Shown one piece after another: positions 11,170-21,640 of a stretch of DNA of 64,000 bases. The stretch spans positions 186,001 through 250,000 of the forward strand of contig CAWUHX010000146.1 in the NCBI GenBank assembly GCA_963922205.1. Reading direction: 5' to 3'. The translations under genes were made by a program, and so were the position numbers. The stretch comes from Romanomermis culicivorax (Eukaryota; Nematoda; Enoplea; Mermithida; Mermithidae). The number at the start of each line of letters is the position of its first letter. Position 1 is the first letter of the stretch. Under the pieces are notes generated by a model, which saw only the letters and a list, made by a program, of their open reading frames with translations, did not search any database and was not told where the DNA came from.

Positions 11170-12349
11170 TCGTTAGAAATAGTCCTAAAATTAAAAATGT
11201 TCAAGAAATAAGCTGAAATTTAATTTAAAATTAAGATTTACACTATCTTTCCAATTAAACTTGACTTTTCTTGATACAGTTATGTACAACTTTGCACATT
11301 TGCAGATAAATTGTCCGACCAGCAGTCAGAAAATGGCTGATCAACACTGTTTTTTCCCCCAATGACCCATATCCCAAATGGGGAAAGAGGTCAAAATTTT
11401 TTTCCCCATTTCCAAAAAATGGATTTTTTTGGTAGTTTTTGATCAAAAACACATGTAAATGCTTCTTCCTAATGTTTTGAGCAAGAAAATTAATGATTTT
11501 ACATTTTAGACTACCTACAGTCAGCGTCTGATGTGCCCAAGAGGTAGATATTGACAAATATTAATAATTCGGTGTGGAGCGCCAAAAATTTCCACAGTTT
11601 TTTGTGAGAACGCATAAAACTCCATCAAAATTGAACAATTTTGGGGTGAAATTTTTTCCCCATTTCCAAACATTTGATTTTTTTTGATACCGAAAAATTG
11701 ATTATTTTGATACTTTTTGATTAAAAACAGAGAATTAATTGATTATTTTATATTTAAGTACTTTCAGAGAAATAGGAACTCAAAATCGCAAATACAATAA
11801 ACACTAAAATTATCTACTAAGCAATTCAATGCTCTAGACACTTAAAAATAATACTGAAACACAATAGCAACAAAGTTAGACCCCTTAAAGTCTGCGCCGG
11901 ATGCGCCCTGAAGATAGATAATAGTAAATATTGTTAATTCGGTGCCGAGCACTGAAAATTTTCATGATTTTTTTTCTGTAAAACACGTAAAAATGCATCA
12001 AAATTTAGCGTTGGGGGTAATTTTTTCCCCCAATTGGGGGAAGAGCCCAAAATTTTTTCCCATTTCCGATTTTTTCCCCAAAAACCCTGTTTTTTTGGGG
12101 GGGGAACAGTGCTGATCAAATCAAAAATTGTCTAAAAAATAAATTGTAAAATCTACAGTACTTGTAAACTATCGTTTTTTGCTCATGGCGCATGATTGTA
12201 CTTGATTTTCCAGCCCTCCCTCACACCCTTACGCATACAGTTAAATATATTCAAATGCGGCCCGCAATGAGGCCGCATGTGTATTTTTGGCTGAAGTATA
12301 TTTTGACAACCCGCATTTTGGCCACGCATTGGCAGGTCGCAAAACTGCT
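11170..12349. repeat. Subterminal Harbinger region with a ~370-bp imperfect duplication
   Basis: Non-coding. Blocks at about 11330-11640 and 11690-12060 resemble each other (TTCCCCATTTCC, then ACCTACAGTCAGCGTCTGATG versus AAAGTCTGCGCCGGATG, then AATTCGGTG followed by CATCAAAATT). Spacing of the AATTCGGTG copies (about 11566 and 11938) is ~372 bp. These may be subterminal binding regions or a filler duplication. Confidence 0.5.
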
Positions 12350-12383
12350 CCGCACGTGCATATGGGTAAGTATATACCCCGCT
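12350..12383. repeat. Harbinger right terminal inverted repeat
   Basis: Read inward on minus it begins AGCGGGGTATATACTTACCC; outside it lies TAA at 12384-12386. Confidence 0.85.
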
Positions 12384-12463
12384 TAAAGCTGGTGAAACTC
12401 ATTTACTCCTAGAATTCAACACTCATAGTACTTCTAAGACTCATAATGTTGTGGTGAAACTGG

Positions 12464-13149
12464 GCCCTGATCTCCAGTAAGGCTACATTTGTTGAAATCC
12501 CAACAGCTGCATCGATCATTTTGAAATGAATAGAGTATAGAAATTAGGAAATCTATTTGATAATCTTGAAATGGTTGAAAAGTGATCGTCAAGGACGTTG
12601 CATCATCAAGGAAAAATTAAATGATTAGTCAATGAGCATTCAATAATTTTGGATAAAAATTTGGTGCGGCCTCATTGCATCCATCATTTCAAATGAATGG
12701 AGTATAGTATAGGAAGCGCAGATTACAAAATGTAATGAACTAATGCATTGCGCTATGGAACCTGGAAAAATAGATTTTGATGATTTTATTCTTATCAGAG
12801 CTTCAAATGGGTTCTGCAATTCTCACCTTATTGATAAGGTCTGATAAATGCTTTTATAAAAATCAAAACATTGCCATGCAATATTTATAAAAGTAAAATT
12901 TTTTTCCTTTGCGCATGAAACCATAAACCACCACCAGCGGTCAGATGCTAGTAATTCCATCGCCTCTAGGGATCAAGCCTGATAGCCAGACAAGGTCTAG
13001 CCACAGGCCACGGGCAACCATACTTATGGTAAGTAGATGAGTGCACGTTTCATAGGAAGGTTTCCGGGGCGTTCATGTTGATTCTTAATTAAGCATCAGA
13101 AGTCTTAATTTGGTTCTTTGTTTAGGATCCCAAGTCTAAAATGGGTATC
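12464..13149. other. Non-coding spacer
   Basis: No gene recognised. A possible short duplication, AATGAATAGAGTATAG and AATGAATGGAGTATAG, lies at about 12526 and 12695. Confidence 0.5.
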
Positions 13150-14325
13150 TCAAAGAGGGGTATACTCATGTGAGTGATCCCCACTGAGCGATTCCGAAGT
13201 CAATGATTCCCAACTAAGCAAAGTCCCCTGAGAAAATTACCAATTAAGCGATTCCCATGTGAGCAATTCCCAATACATCAATTCCAAACAAGCGATCAAG
13301 AATTTTATAACTTCTTCTTCATATTTTCTTTCTTTACCCCATATTTTTCTCTGTATGTATTTCTTTTTTCTTTCGTTTATTTTGTGTCTTGCTTATATTT
13401 TCGTTCATGTATGTTCTGACGTTTTAATCTTTTGACTGTGCTTCCTTCCATTTTCTTCCTTCTTATCTAATTTTTTCTTCTTTTGCTCATGGTACAGTAC
13501 ATTACAAGTTGTCATTTTAAATAACCGTAGTCTTCCATATAATTCTTGTACAGTTCAGCATGCTTGGGTCTTTCATCATTGTAAGTGTGAAAATCTTCAA
13601 AAAATATAAACAAAAGAATGCTGGAAGAGACAAAACATCAAAAGAGAGGAAACATCTACAAAAATAAAGACATAAAGAATAAGTGAAAATAGGTGGAAAT
13701 GCATCAGGAGAATAGAAAGAGAACCATAAATAGGTGAAAGCAAAAAACTAAGATGAAAAGTGGGTAAGAACGAAAAAAAATCACAAAGGATAAAATTAAA
13801 TAGGAAATAGAGTGTGTCAAATTGTATAAAAATTATATGGAAGACAATGCTGACTGTAATGTATTGTTTCATGAGCAAAAAAGAAAAAAGCAGATGACAA
13901 GATAAAAGAAAATGAAAGAAAGCAGAGACAAAAGATAAAAAGGCAAAATCATACATAAACGAAAATGTAAGCAACACACAGGATGAAAAAAAAAGAAATA
14001 TATATAAAGACAAATATAAGATAAAGGAGGAAAATCTGAAGAAAGTGTTGTTACATTCTCTATCGCTCTTCTGGAATCGCCCAATAGGGAATTCACTCAT
14101 TTGTGAATTTGCTCAATTGAGAATTGCTCCCATGGGAATCACTCATTTGGGAATTTACTCATTTAAGAATTCGGACAATGAGGAACCGCTCACATGGAAA
14201 TCCCTTAATGGGTAATTCGCTCACTTGGGAATTTACTCCCTTGGGAATCACTCAATTGGGAATTGCTCAATTGAGAATTGCTCAGTTGGGAATCACTCAG
14301 TTGGGAATCACTCACTTGTGTTATA
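13150..14325. mobile_element. Foldback element with 15-bp tandem units in both arms
   Basis: The right arm (14085-14325) holds about 15 units of a 15-bp repeat such as CTCAATTGGGAATTG / CTCAGTTGGGAATCA. The left arm (13155-13300) holds the same units inverted and more decayed (GATTCCCAACTAAGC, AATTCCCAATACATC). Inside the tandem blocks the arms continue as ordinary inverted sequence: TTATATTTTCGTTCATGTAT at about 13392 pairs with CATACATAAACGAAAATGTA at about 13951. Tandem repeats embedded in long TIRs are the hallmark of Foldback/Galileo-type elements, though no transposase is present. Long open frames here are low-complexity artefacts. Confidence 0.8.
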
Positions 14326-14452
14326 TTTAAGATTTGTTGAGGGGACTCTGGCTTGATGATCCACCAAAAATATAAATGATTTTGAAGCCAAGAATGATTG
14401 AAGCAGGATTTGATTCCAAGATGTTCAGACCTTAAAAAATAGGACTCACCAC
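14326..14452. other. Short spacer between foldback element and LTR-C
   Basis: No feature seen. Confidence 0.3.
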
Positions 14453-14675
14453 TGTTGGGCCTGGGCAGGAAAACTTTTTCCACGAATGCAGCAGCATGAA
14501 AACTATTCGAAAATAAAATGAAAATTGAATATTCTAAATCGCCAAATTGACCGAGGCTGATGTTCTAAGCTTGTTTTATTGGCGAGAAGCCAGAGAAGTC
14601 GACTAACTGGTGGTAAAGTGGGTGAGAATGTGAAGTGAATATTAAGACAGAAATGAAATCCAAAAAAAGACTACA
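14453..14675 (-). repeat. Probable 3' LTR of LTR-C
   Basis: On minus, a purine-rich stretch (AAGGGAGGCGGGTG, ending near 14679) is followed by TGTAGTC..., matching the start of element B's LTRs (TGTAGTGTG after AAGGGGGAGGGATGT). The segment holds CCAATAAAAC, a polyadenylation signal, and ends ...GGCCCAACA at 14453, similar to the ...ATACAACA ends of B. Length about 223 bp. No second copy lies in the window to confirm the borders. Confidence 0.45.
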
Positions 14676-15069
14676 ACACCCGCCTCCCTTGGAGCACATC
14701 ACCTTAAGTGATCAAACTGAAGGTTATAGAGAAAGTCATTGTCGTGTTGAGAATTCCTCTCCTCAAATAAGGGCAAAGTGTAGTAAGGGAATATTTGAAA
14801 GGGTGAGGCAGTGACTTTCATGGGATGCGAAGTCATGGCTCCTCTTGAGGGCGATGTACACTGGGATGTGTGAGAATGGTCATTGCCAAAAAACACACAA
14901 AGAGAAATACTTCACAGGGCTGGTCAAACTCTACAGAAGCTCTAAAATTAAAGTAAAAAGAGGGGCACTGAGATTGTAATTTTTGATCAAAATAAGAAAG
15001 ACAAAAGAAAAGAAAGAAAGTTACACAGAAGAACAAAAGACTGAGCAGTTTTGGACTTCAATGTTTGAT
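14676..15069 (-). other. LTR-C 3' untranslated region
   Basis: Lies between the terminal reading frame and the purine tract next to the LTR. No convincing coding sequence. Confidence 0.35.
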
Positions 15070-16512
15070 TTATTGAAGAGCAGTGTAGTGACTGGAATGG
15101 GCTCTAGAAATATGTTGCAGCAGTGGTGGATGACCTTGTGGAGGATGGACGTTAGCATTAGGGATGATGTTCAGATGATCAGGAGAAATAGAGTTGACAG
15201 GAAGAGGCATAGGAGGTAGAGCTTGGACTAATGGCAAATGAAATGGGTTGAGAATGCACAGAGATGTGGCAGCTTCACTTTGACCATTGGCACAATTTTC
15301 AGCCAAGTTCACTGGGAGATCAGGGGCTATCAAATTAGCCTCGCTGACTTTGCTGGGTAATTTTTTAATGACATCAACAGAAAAGGAGTAAGCTTCAAGA
15401 TAGTGGTCAGGGCGAGCAGGGAGGGACATTCATGGAGGGAAAGCGTAAGAGTAGTGGTTTGAAACACAACAAGACAGCCAAGATTGTTAGCCCATCTGGG
15501 ATTCCAGGAAAGGGTGGTATGGAAGAGGCTGTCTGAAAAGTATCGACAGTATTGCGGAGGTAAGCAGGAAAATAATCATCATGGAAAAGTTGATAGAAAG
15601 TAAGGACTGCAGCATATGCTAGCTGGGCAATGGCAGTTGAAATAGGGATATAGTGGAAAGTGATGAAATCAAGGTTAAAATGGTTCTGCAATGTTATGGG
15701 TGTGAAATATTTCCAGATGTACTTGTTGCAGTGGCTGTAGATGAGGTAGATTGAGAAATTGAAGGGGCGGAGGTAGTGACAGATGTTGTGACAGTAGAAG
15801 TCAGAGAAGGAATGGTAGATGAAACCATAGATGTAGACAGAACCAATGTTGAATGAAGTTGAGATGCCCAGTTTGCTGCGGTAGACAGTGTGGACGAGGT
15901 TGGTTGAGAAACAACTGTAGAGGTTGGTGGAGCAGTTGAAGGAGGAGGAGTAGGAGGAGGTGGAGATTGAGCAGCAGGGGCAGCAATTTACTGTCACAGT
16001 ACCTTCTGATAATCAGCAGCTGGAGTTAAGGGTGAAGAAGGAGGTGCAACTCACACAGCCATCGCTGCCCATTGGTTAGTGGTGGGTTGTTGCTGAGCAG
16101 CAATTGGTTGATGAACAGCAGAATAAAGAGGAGGGGCAGTAGACTGAGCAGTTTCTTATGATTGATGTTGGGAATAATGATGAGAGGCGGTCAACACAGC
16201 TGTGGTAGTTTGCGGGGGTATGCAAAAATCAGGTGAAAAGGTGATTGAGAAAAAGGAAAGAATAGTTCCAGAAGAAGCCTTGAGAACATGTTTAGTTGGT
16301 GGAGGTTTCTGAGCAGTAGATTGCTGAAGAGGTTGAGGTTGTGGGGAGCCTTTAGGAGTGACAAGAGATTGATGCAGTTGGTATTGTTGAGCCGTTAGAG
16401 GTGCAGGTTTAGCTTTAGTGGCCTCAACACCTTTAGAGGTGGCTGGAGTAGATTTGGAAGCAGGTTCATGAGATTTACCAGTTTTGCCATGGGTGGTGTT
16501 AGTCTTCTGCAT
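15070..16512 (-). pseudogene. LTR-C proline/serine-rich terminal ORF (ORF4-like)
   Basis: Minus-strand frames 16512-16156, 15997-15407 and 15429-15070 together span ~480 codons with frameshifts. The first part is rich in Pro/Gln/Ser/Thr (PQPQPLQQS, KPPPTKH); the middle has Ser/Thr runs; the last part is more ordered (NHFNLDFITFHYIPISTAIA, then FYQLFHDDYFPAYL, later YSFSVDVIKKLPSKVS). Arrangement and several spaced residues resemble element B's ORF4 (59767-61930), which also sits last before the purine tract and LTR. Function unknown; I recognise no domain. Homology with B is by eye and modest. Confidence 0.5.
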
Positions 16513-16735
16513 CTTTAATTGCTTGCAGAGCTATTGAATGAGACAGCTTTGGATCTGGATTGGACCTGAGACAGAGCATCAGAAAGTTGTTGATGAGTAA
16601 GTTTAGGACCAGAAATACGAACAGAAGAAGTATTTGAAGGTAGTTGCAGTTTTGTAGCAACAGCTGCCACTTTGTTTTCAATTGAGATTTGTCAGGTCGG
16701 GGAGTGAGTATCTTAGAGGGCTCTGAAGATCATTT
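16513..16735 (-). pseudogene. LTR-C junction between RT and ORF4 region
   Basis: After the RT YIDD region the frame runs into EHLEHFQMIFRALKIL, the usual start of the RT thumb, and then into Leu- and Ser-rich sequence unlike RT. RNase H, integrase and any ORF3 are absent, so several kilobases were deleted about here. Confidence 0.5.
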
Positions 16736-17190
16736 GAAAATGTTCCAGATGTTATTCAAGGGTTCTTGAAAAGACTATAATGTCATCAATGTAGACGAGA
16801 CGGATTTTCCAGATATATGGGTGGAGGATTTTTTTTATAAGACATTGAAATTCTGCAGGTACATTTTAAAGCCAAAGAGTAAAACCTCAAAGCAAAAAAT
16901 TCCTTCCTGGCAGATAAAGGTAGCTTTGTCTCTCGATTTGGTATCAAGGGGAACTTGCCAGTATTCAGCTTTCAGATCCAACGTTGTGAAAAACTTAGCT
17001 TTTTTTGACATCTAGGTAGTTGTAAATTCAGGGAATCAGAAAATGATCACTGGGTGTAACCTCATTAATGCCTCTATAGTCCACTACTGGTTGCCAAGAA
17101 GCATCCTTTTTTACCAGAAAAAGAGGAGCAGCCCATGGGGAATGTGAGGGTTTGATAAAGTCTTTATCGAGCATTTCTAGAATATGAGAT
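16736..17190 (-). pseudogene. pol: LTR-C Ty3/gypsy reverse transcriptase, palm/fingers
   Basis: Minus-strand translation gives the Ty3/gypsy RT series: [20 protein letters not shown], then [18 protein letters not shown], a decayed stretch with stops and shifts, and finally VYIDDIIVFSRTLE with the catalytic YIDD (around 16785-16800) intact. RT copies the genomic RNA into DNA. Stops and frameshifts between about 16830 and 17040 make it non-functional. It is the only RT in the window with a recognisable intact YxDD box. Confidence 0.85.
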
Positions 17191-18246
17191 TTAACTATAG
17201 GATGTTGCTAAATCGGAGCACAGTAGGCACACTAGTAGTGTCTAGTAATAGATTTCACATTGTCAGTATCAATGTTCACAGTGAGTTGATGAGTAAATGT
17301 AGAGGAATCACCAGATAAGCTGAAAGTATCATGATACCATTTGAGCATTTTGATAGCTTTGGCCTACTGAGTAAGAGAAACAAAAATATTGTCACTCATG
17401 TTTTGAAGAGCAATATGAAGTTTTTGAGAATCAGACGTGCAAGGTAAAGAATGATCTAATGCAGCTGGTTGGTTATCAGCCAAATGTTGTTCTGATGCAG
17501 CAGCAGCAATGCGAGAGAGGGGACTTGCTTGTCAGCTGGTTGGAGACTTTTCGAAAGAGTGCTTAACAATAGCAACTGCTTGGTTAGTGCGGAGTTTAAT
17601 ACAGTAGCCTGTATTGTTGATGAAGAGTAGAGGGCAGGTACCATTTAGAATATTTATGACATAAGTCTCCATGGGTTATTCTTCTCCATCAGAGGTGTTA
17701 AGTGCTTTTTGAACTATAACGTCGGGAGTTAATGCATCAGTTTGTGGAAAAACATGACCACGAATCCAATGCTGAGAATGTGATTGAATTTTTTCAGTAA
17801 CTTAAGCGACTATGAAAATGGGTTCTGAAAATTCAGCAACTATTAGATTGTTGGAGTCAACAACAGTTTGAGTCAGTTTGAACTGGTCAGTCCAAGAGTT
17901 GAGCTTCAATGTCTTCGACTTGATCATGACATTCTGATGATTCCTAATTGTTAGATTGGTTGGGAATTGGAATTTCTTCCATAATAGGTCCTTTGAGACT
18001 AGCAAGAGTAGATATTATTTCAGGTGATTGTTCAAAGTTCCTAAGAATCATAGTAAGAGGTTGCTGTTTGTCAGCTATCTCATTGTATCTTTTTTTAATG
18101 TTCAATACAGCATTGACCTCAGGATGTGCGAGAAAATCTGTGCTGATAATACACTGTTCCCCAGCATCATCATCAAAAATAACATATTTGATGAGGTGTA
18201 CCATATACATGAGTGTGATATTCAATAGGGTTGTTGGATAAACCAT
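17191..18246 (-). pseudogene. LTR-C protease end and protease-RT linker
   Basis: The segment starting 18246 gives YVIFDDDAGEQCIISTDFL, the region of a retroviral aspartic protease around the (L)LGxDFL element; the catalytic DTG part is missing. It is followed by linker sequence leading, through several frame changes and stops, into the RT at 17190 (ITRHY, then the RT entry at [10 protein letters not shown]). Gag and the 5' LTR are not found upstream, so the 5' end is truncated near 18246. Confidence 0.6.
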
Positions 18247-18427
18247 ATTGAAGATTTGGGGGTGGTTTTGACATTGGTTTCACCCCCAATAAACTATTGT
18301 TAATATTGATCTTCATAATGTCCATGTGAAAACATTTTGGGGTCGATTTTTATACAATAAACAAAGAATGTGCATGGGAAAACACACAAAAATATTAATT
18401 AAACAAATAATCAATAAACTTACTTTA
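18247..18427. other. Non-coding segment upstream of LTR-C remnant
   Basis: Nothing recognised except a GTAAGTAAAGTAAG (minus) that would fit a splice donor at its right edge. Confidence 0.3.
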
Positions 18428-18603
18428 CTTACCTTCTACGTTTCCGGACTGGTACAGTTACCAGTGCAAGATTTATGAATAGTTGTGGGTGGATGAGGGG
18501 CAGTTGATGGTGGCGGAGGCAAGAGGTGCGAGGGGAGATCCAGTCCATGAGCTTTAGGGAGAAGGCCTGGTAAGAATGGTAGTCTTGTCAAATCAATAAG
18601 TCT
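18428..18603 (-). other. Proline-rich exon-like segment
   Basis: On minus, a stretch bounded by a possible acceptor (CTGACTTGCAG) and donor (GTAAGT) translates to ~57 residues including LPFLPGLLPKAHGLDLP and LLPPPSTAPHPPTTI. It has one TAG near its end. It could be an exon of a host gene or a piece of an LTR-C accessory frame. Very uncertain. Confidence 0.2.
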
Positions 18604-18759
18604 GCAAGTCAGACAGAGGAGAGCTTAGAGCAAATGTAACCTTTATTTTAGACAAAAAACATAAAGACTAAAAGAAATATGCCTTTATGGCCTACACAAC
18701 ATGCACATAGTTTATGCAAATACAAACGAAAGAACAAAAAACAAAAAACGAAAATAAGT

Positions 18760-21235
18760 ATGCATTTTATTGTTGATACCTTTGATAATTATGAATTTAC
18801 TGTAATTAAGAAAATAGAAAGTTTACAATGTCTTCTATCTGCTGACAGAAAATTATGGAAATTCATGTACTGCTACCGGGTCCCAGGACTTGGAGCATGA
18901 ATACAGTCTGATAATTAAATTTTCTGATAATGGCAACCTCTATTGTGAGAGAATCACAGCTTGATAAATTTCGAAAATGAGACATCAGATTAAGTTTTGT
19001 ATAGTGAATAGTGCAGTAATACTCATAATGCATAAAAGTAAAATTCACATTGCTACAGCACCCAATTATTAGGAATTGTAGCATTTTTGGAATTTTTCTG
19101 TCTATTCCTGAGACTTAAGATGCACTGGTCTAGACATGACCTAGCTCTATCAATAAACATTCATTACATGCAGAATACAATCCTCTATAAAGTGGTGTAA
19201 AATTTTTTTCCTTATTCTGCATTTTACACTTTTCAGCAAGTTTTGAAGTGTTAAAAATGAGAAGACAAAAATGTTAAGAAGCTGTTTTTTCTATAAAAAT
19301 GACTATATTCACTGCTGAAGCCCAAAAAACCAATAACCTAACTGTGCTGTGGATAGTTCATGATGTCTCCTAAACGCTTAGAAAAAATGACAAAAATTCA
19401 CTTACTGCTTGGAGGTTCAATCTACAAGAAGCTGCAACCTATCTCAGTCCATGAAGTTTGATTTGCAATTCTCCATCAACAAAAATCAGCTTTTCTTGAA
19501 ATTTTATGTGTCAGATTGAAGGATAGTTAAGCATTGGTAATGGACATAAATAGAAGAGCAATGCATTACAAACTTTTGAAGCATGTAGGCCTATAGAAAT
19601 TAATTCGGGTCATACAGTGTTGGGCCATTCATATCTTCTGTTTCAAATTCCTCACCTAAATCGTCTGCTTCAGTAAAATAGTAGGTTTCTCCATGTTAAT
19701 GGAAGGCGACTGAACTTTTTCCATGTCAAAAGTCAAAGAACATGGAAAATGGTCGTGCCACAGCAAAAGAAGTTCCTGAAAAGAATGTTTGATAAATGTC
19801 TTTGTCTTAAACAAGGGTTTGACCCTGAAATGACATTCAGACTGATGCACAAAAAAGGAGTTTCCAAAGATGAACCAGGAGTGCAACAAGTTGCAGATTT
19901 CTGGTTGTTAGAAGCAAGTCGTCTTCATGAAGACCAAAGAGCCTACTACTATCATATTGATGCAAACGATCTATGTGAGGAAGCTGATGCAGAAGCTATG
20001 AAATATCCTCTGCTATGACCCAAATTTGAATATGGGAAGTGATTTATTCTAAATCGATTGCTTCAAGTCTGATGCTTTGTGTAATTCTTGATGTCCAATC
20101 TTAATTCTTTTAGATCATCTAATCTGAAACATAGAATTTCGAGAAAAGCAAACTTTTGTTCAAAAATTAAAATTAATCAACTAAAATAGATCCCTGTTTT
20201 TTGTTGATTTAACCCGATAGCCGAACATGAAGTTTTATTATTTTTCGTTAGCAACAAGAAGACATCATGAACTAGCCACTGCATGGGGATGTTTTAGGTT
20301 TCTTTGAACTTTAGCAGTAGAAACAGTCATTTCTGTGGAAACGATCATTTTTAACCATTTTATCTTCTTGTTTTCAATATTTTAAATCTTGTTAAACGGT
20401 TTAAAATGCTAAATAGGAATAAAATGTTATACTACATTATAGAGCATTGTATTTAGCATCTAATGAATGTTCAACCATAAAACTAGGTCATGTCAAGGCC
20501 ATACTTCTAAGGTCTCGTAAAAAGACTGAAAAATGCCCAAAATGCGAAAATTCCCAACTTTGAGGTACTGTAGCTATGTGAATCTTATTTTTTATGCAAT
20601 GTGGGCATTACATCAATATTTAGCATACCAAACTTCTTCTAATGTTTCATTTTTGAAATGTATCAAGTTTTCATTCTCTCACAATAGAGGTCACAATTAT
20701 AAGAAAATTTAATTATCAGATGGTATTCATACTCCAAGTCCTGCCATGCGACTCTCTAGCAGTACATGAATTTCCTTAATTTTTTGTTCGCGGGTAGAAG
20801 ACGTCGTAATACGTGTATAGGGATTTTTTTGATGCTTCTGTGCTTCAATGGTAGATATGGTGATTTTTGTGAAAAAACGACAATTTTTACTCTTAAAATT
20901 TGATGTTTCGAGCAACACTGTATTCTTGATACGTACTTTACACTAATGAATCATACAGTAATTTGTGGATCATTCATTGGCCTAATGATGGGTAAATTTT
21001 CAGAATACGATGTTCTGGGTATCTAAATTTGTATAAGTTGAAAGAAGTGTATGTTGAAAATTTAACAATTTGAAAATTGTCAGCTTCTATCTTACTGTAG
21101 TTACGTGAGTTTTGATTTTCAGACAAAATGAATATCATTTCCCCCCTATGGCATCACCCAATGTGTGATTTTCAGGTAGGGTTAATTTTTTATTTATCAC
21201 AACCCTCTGTATGAGAAGCTCAGACATTGTCTCTT
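18760..21235. mobile_element. Long palindromic element of family P, copy with loop
   Basis: The left arm (about 18760-19330) and right arm (about 20510-21235) are inverted copies: GAAATTCATGTACTGCTA near 18860 pairs with TAGCAGTACATGAATTTCC near 20757, and CTATTGTGAGAGAATCAC near 18941 pairs with its inverse near 20675. The right arm goes on to CTGTAGTTACGTGAGTTTTG and a terminal CTCAGACATTGTCTC. The left arm is truncated. The loop (19330-20500) holds a short open frame. Same family as 23851-25926. Confidence 0.75.
19749..20018 (+). CDS. Unrecognised 89-aa reading frame in the palindrome loop
   Basis: ATG at 19749, stop at 20016-20018. Composition is unlike the AT-rich surroundings: basic start (QQKKFLKRMFDK), then DEPGVQQVADFWLLEASRLH, and an acidic end (DANDLCEEADAEAM). 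No signal peptide, membrane segment or known motif seen. It could be a captured gene fragment, an exon of the element's lost transposase, or chance. No splice context identified. Confidence 0.3.
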   Translation: MVVPQQKKFLKRMFDKCLCLKQGFDPEMTFRLMHKKGVSKDEPGVQQVADFWLLEASRLHEDQRAYYYHIDANDLCEEADAEAMKYPLL

Positions 21236-21239
21236 CAAA

Positions 21240-21640
21240 GTAAAATCACTTTTTCCGGTGGGTTTTTAGTAAAATTGTAATTTCAAGCAATGTTTTGATC
21301 AAATGAGTTTCTAGCGATTTTTCAGTAATATCGCAATTTTTTTGTAAAGTTATGATTCCCATCTGTGAAGTCACGATTTCTGGTGATTTTTTAGTAAAAT
21401 CAGGTTTTCTGGTGATTGTTTAGCAAAATCAAGATTTTTTTACATTGTTCGGTCAAATGGAAATTTTTTAGTGAAATCACGATTTTTAATAGAAATTCAC
21501 GATTTCCAGCAAAATCACCATTTTTTAGTGAAATGCTGATTTTTTGGCAGAATCACAACTCTTCACCTAAACGCCATTTTTCATTCAAATTGCGATTTGT
21601 AGTGAAAAGCGAATTGTAGTAAAATTATGATTTCTTGCAA
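21240..21640. repeat. Degenerate short tandem array, inverted relative to 1420-1790
   Basis: Loose units of TTTTTTAGTAAAATCACGATTTC type every ~30 bp. Directly abuts the right end of the 18760-21235 palindrome, as the 1420-1790 array abuts the family-P fragment. Confidence 0.6.

Larger units (their letters stand above)
8119..12386. mobile_element. PIF/Harbinger DNA transposon, structurally complete, TAA target duplication
   Basis: The element proper is 8122-12383 (4262 bp), flanked on both sides by TAA (8119-8121 and 12384-12386), the 3-bp target duplication typical of PIF/Harbinger. Termini are inverted: AGCTGGGTATATACTCACCC at the left, AGCGGGGTATATACTTACCC read inward from the right. It carries the two genes known for this superfamily, a Myb/SANT-like (MADF) protein on plus and a DDE transposase on minus, converging with 82 bp between stops. 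The transposase is decayed; the MADF gene is not. Confidence 0.92.
6171..12463. mobile_element. TIR element (CCAGTTTCACCACAA ends) that hosts the Harbinger insertion
   Basis: CCAGTTTCACCACAA at 6171-6185 recurs inverted at 12449-12463, and both copies are followed inward by related TAGGAGTAAA-type sequence. Removing the Harbinger at 8122-12383 would leave a ~2-kb element. Its interior is rich in GAGT/ACTC words (CTCGTAACTC, ACTCATAGC). The outermost bases (GGATCC versus GGGCCC) differ, and no target duplication is certain. Superfamily not identified. Confidence 0.45.

Noticed and set aside
13597-14100. 167-residue very hydrophobic minus-strand open frame
   Set aside because: It lies wholly in the purine-rich right arm of the foldback element. 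Phe/Leu/Ser richness is due to the base composition, and there is no domain or conserved start.
13155-14325. CRISPR array
   Set aside because: Regular short repeats are contiguous tandem units with no unique spacers, embedded in a eukaryotic foldback element.
14124-14330. 68-residue plus frame with LGITQLGIAQL repeats
   Set aside because: Direct translation of the 15-bp tandem array (five codons per unit), not a protein gene.
18428-18603. Exon of a host gene
   Set aside because: Acceptor and donor look plausible, but there is one in-frame TAG and no neighbouring exon; kept only as a low-confidence feature.
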